Origin: an uncultured Clostridia bacterium
GTDB lineage: Bacteria > Bacillota > Clostridia > Christensenellales > CAG-138
NCBI GenBank assembly: GCA_946183765.1
Contig: CAMHDC010000107.1
Span: 1-5,310 of the forward strand
DNA: 5,310 bases
Reading direction: 5' to 3'
Position numbers and translations under genes: made by a program. Below, piece after piece: positions 4,912 through 5,310 of the stretch. Under the pieces are notes generated by a model. That model made no database searches. It was not told the DNA's origin and worked only from the letters and a program-made list of their open reading frames with translations. How positions within the stretch are numbered: the first letter of the stretch is position 1; each line of letters opens with the position of its first letter.

Positions 4912-5310
4912 CAGAATACCCTCCTGGCCCATTGAAAGGCGTTGGTCCAATAGCTGTTGATTTCGGTGACGATGACACACTGCTTGCTGGTGGACGGATA
5001 GATCATCCGATTGGCCCCCATATAGATGCAGACGCAGTTGATGTTCTCGTTGTCGCCGGTGCGGAAAAACACCAGGTCCCCGGGCTGCAGCTCGCTCATG
5101 CGGGCGACCTTGTTCCAGCCCTCCTCCTCGGCGTACCCGGCGGAGGTCCGGCGCTTCAGCTTCAGGCCCATCTCCTTCAAGCACCAGTACACGAACCCGC
5201 TGGGGTCGAAGCCCTGCTCCGGGGACTGGCCGCCCCGGGTGTAGGGATAGTCCATGTACTGCTGGGCGATCATGACCAGCTGCTCCCCCTCGCTGACGGC
5301 GGGGGTGGGC
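4911..5310 (-). CDS. NlpC/P60-like protein with substituted catalytic residues (C-terminal part, cut by window edge)
   Basis: The visible 132 residues hold a near-complete NlpC/P60 (C40) domain at the C-terminus. Such domains are papain-like endopeptidases that cut peptidoglycan stem peptides outside the cell. Landmarks are YPYTRGGQSPEQGFDPSGFV, LQPGDLVFFRTGD, the beta-strand CVCIYMGANRMIYP and the final WARRVF. The frame DxSGFV is kept, but the catalytic Cys expected in FDCSG is Pro (codon 5202-5204), and the His expected in HVGIYxG is Cys (codon 5034-5036), with the next Gly also Cys (5028-5030). The domain is therefore probably not a standard cysteine peptidase; it may bind wall peptides, or use relocated cysteines. 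The visible N-terminal stretch is Pro/Ala/Glu linker-like. The frame is otherwise intact, so it is not an obvious pseudogene. It heads the visible operon and overlaps the CAT-like gene by one base. Confidence 0.85.
   Translation of the reverse strand, partial: PTPAVSEGEQLVMIAQQYMDYPYTRGGQSPEQGFDPSGFVYWCLKEMGLKLKRRTSAGYAEEEGWNKVARMSELQPGDLVFFRTGDNENINCVCIYMGANRMIYPSTSKQCVIVTEINSYWTNAFQWARRVF

Noticed and set aside
4912..5184. Upstream extension of the CAT-like frame by about 91 residues
   Set aside because: It overlaps the NlpC/P60 gene in another frame and shows no CAT similarity; the ATG at 4911 has an AGGAGG and gives the normal family length.

Overview
The window looks like chromosomal DNA from a GC-rich, low-complexity-free Gram-positive anaerobe, most likely a gut Clostridia/Eubacteriales member of the Oscillospiraceae type. 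This is inference from four things: strong AGGAGG-type ribosome sites, GC-rich genes separated by AT-rich gaps, a membrane-anchored HtrA with one PDZ domain, and a Firmicutes-type (short-chain dehydrogenase) mannonate oxidoreductase. No mobile element, tRNA, rRNA or CRISPR array is visible.

Left part (1-2056). A divergent pair shares a 125-bp AT-rich promoter region (421-545). The leftward gene, cut by the window edge, is the N-terminal 140 residues of an SDR oxidoreductase that most resembles UxuB/YjmF-type D-mannonate oxidoreductase of hexuronate breakdown. The rightward gene is an AraC-family regulator with an N-terminal cupin sensor, followed after 27 bp by a small FMN nitroreductase-family protein. 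The shared region holds an extended -10 promoter for the regulator laid over three tandem 9-bp TTGC repeats, a plausible operator. The unit ends at a strong bidirectional hairpin terminator (2015-2045) shared with the convergent htrA gene.

Middle (2057-3538). A complete HtrA-type serine protease lies on the minus strand with an intact His-Asp-Ser triad. Its ribosome site places the start at 3286. Upstream is a 252-bp AT-rich gap that holds a possible 31-codon ORF, three inverted repeats and a short direct repeat. One inverted repeat forms a 14-bp stem only in minus-strand RNA, where G-U wobbles complete it.

Right part (3539-5310). Minus-strand genes are packed as an operon: the C-terminal part of an NlpC/P60-like protein, a chloramphenicol-acetyltransferase-fold protein overlapping it by one base (TGATG), and, 11 bp on, a single-pass membrane protein with a Pro/Thr-rich stalk. 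The P60 domain is the most unusual item: the usual catalytic Cys is Pro (FDPSG) and the usual His is Cys, so it looks like a non-catalytic or altered P60 domain. The operon may serve an envelope function, but no specific pathway can be assigned from the sequence alone.
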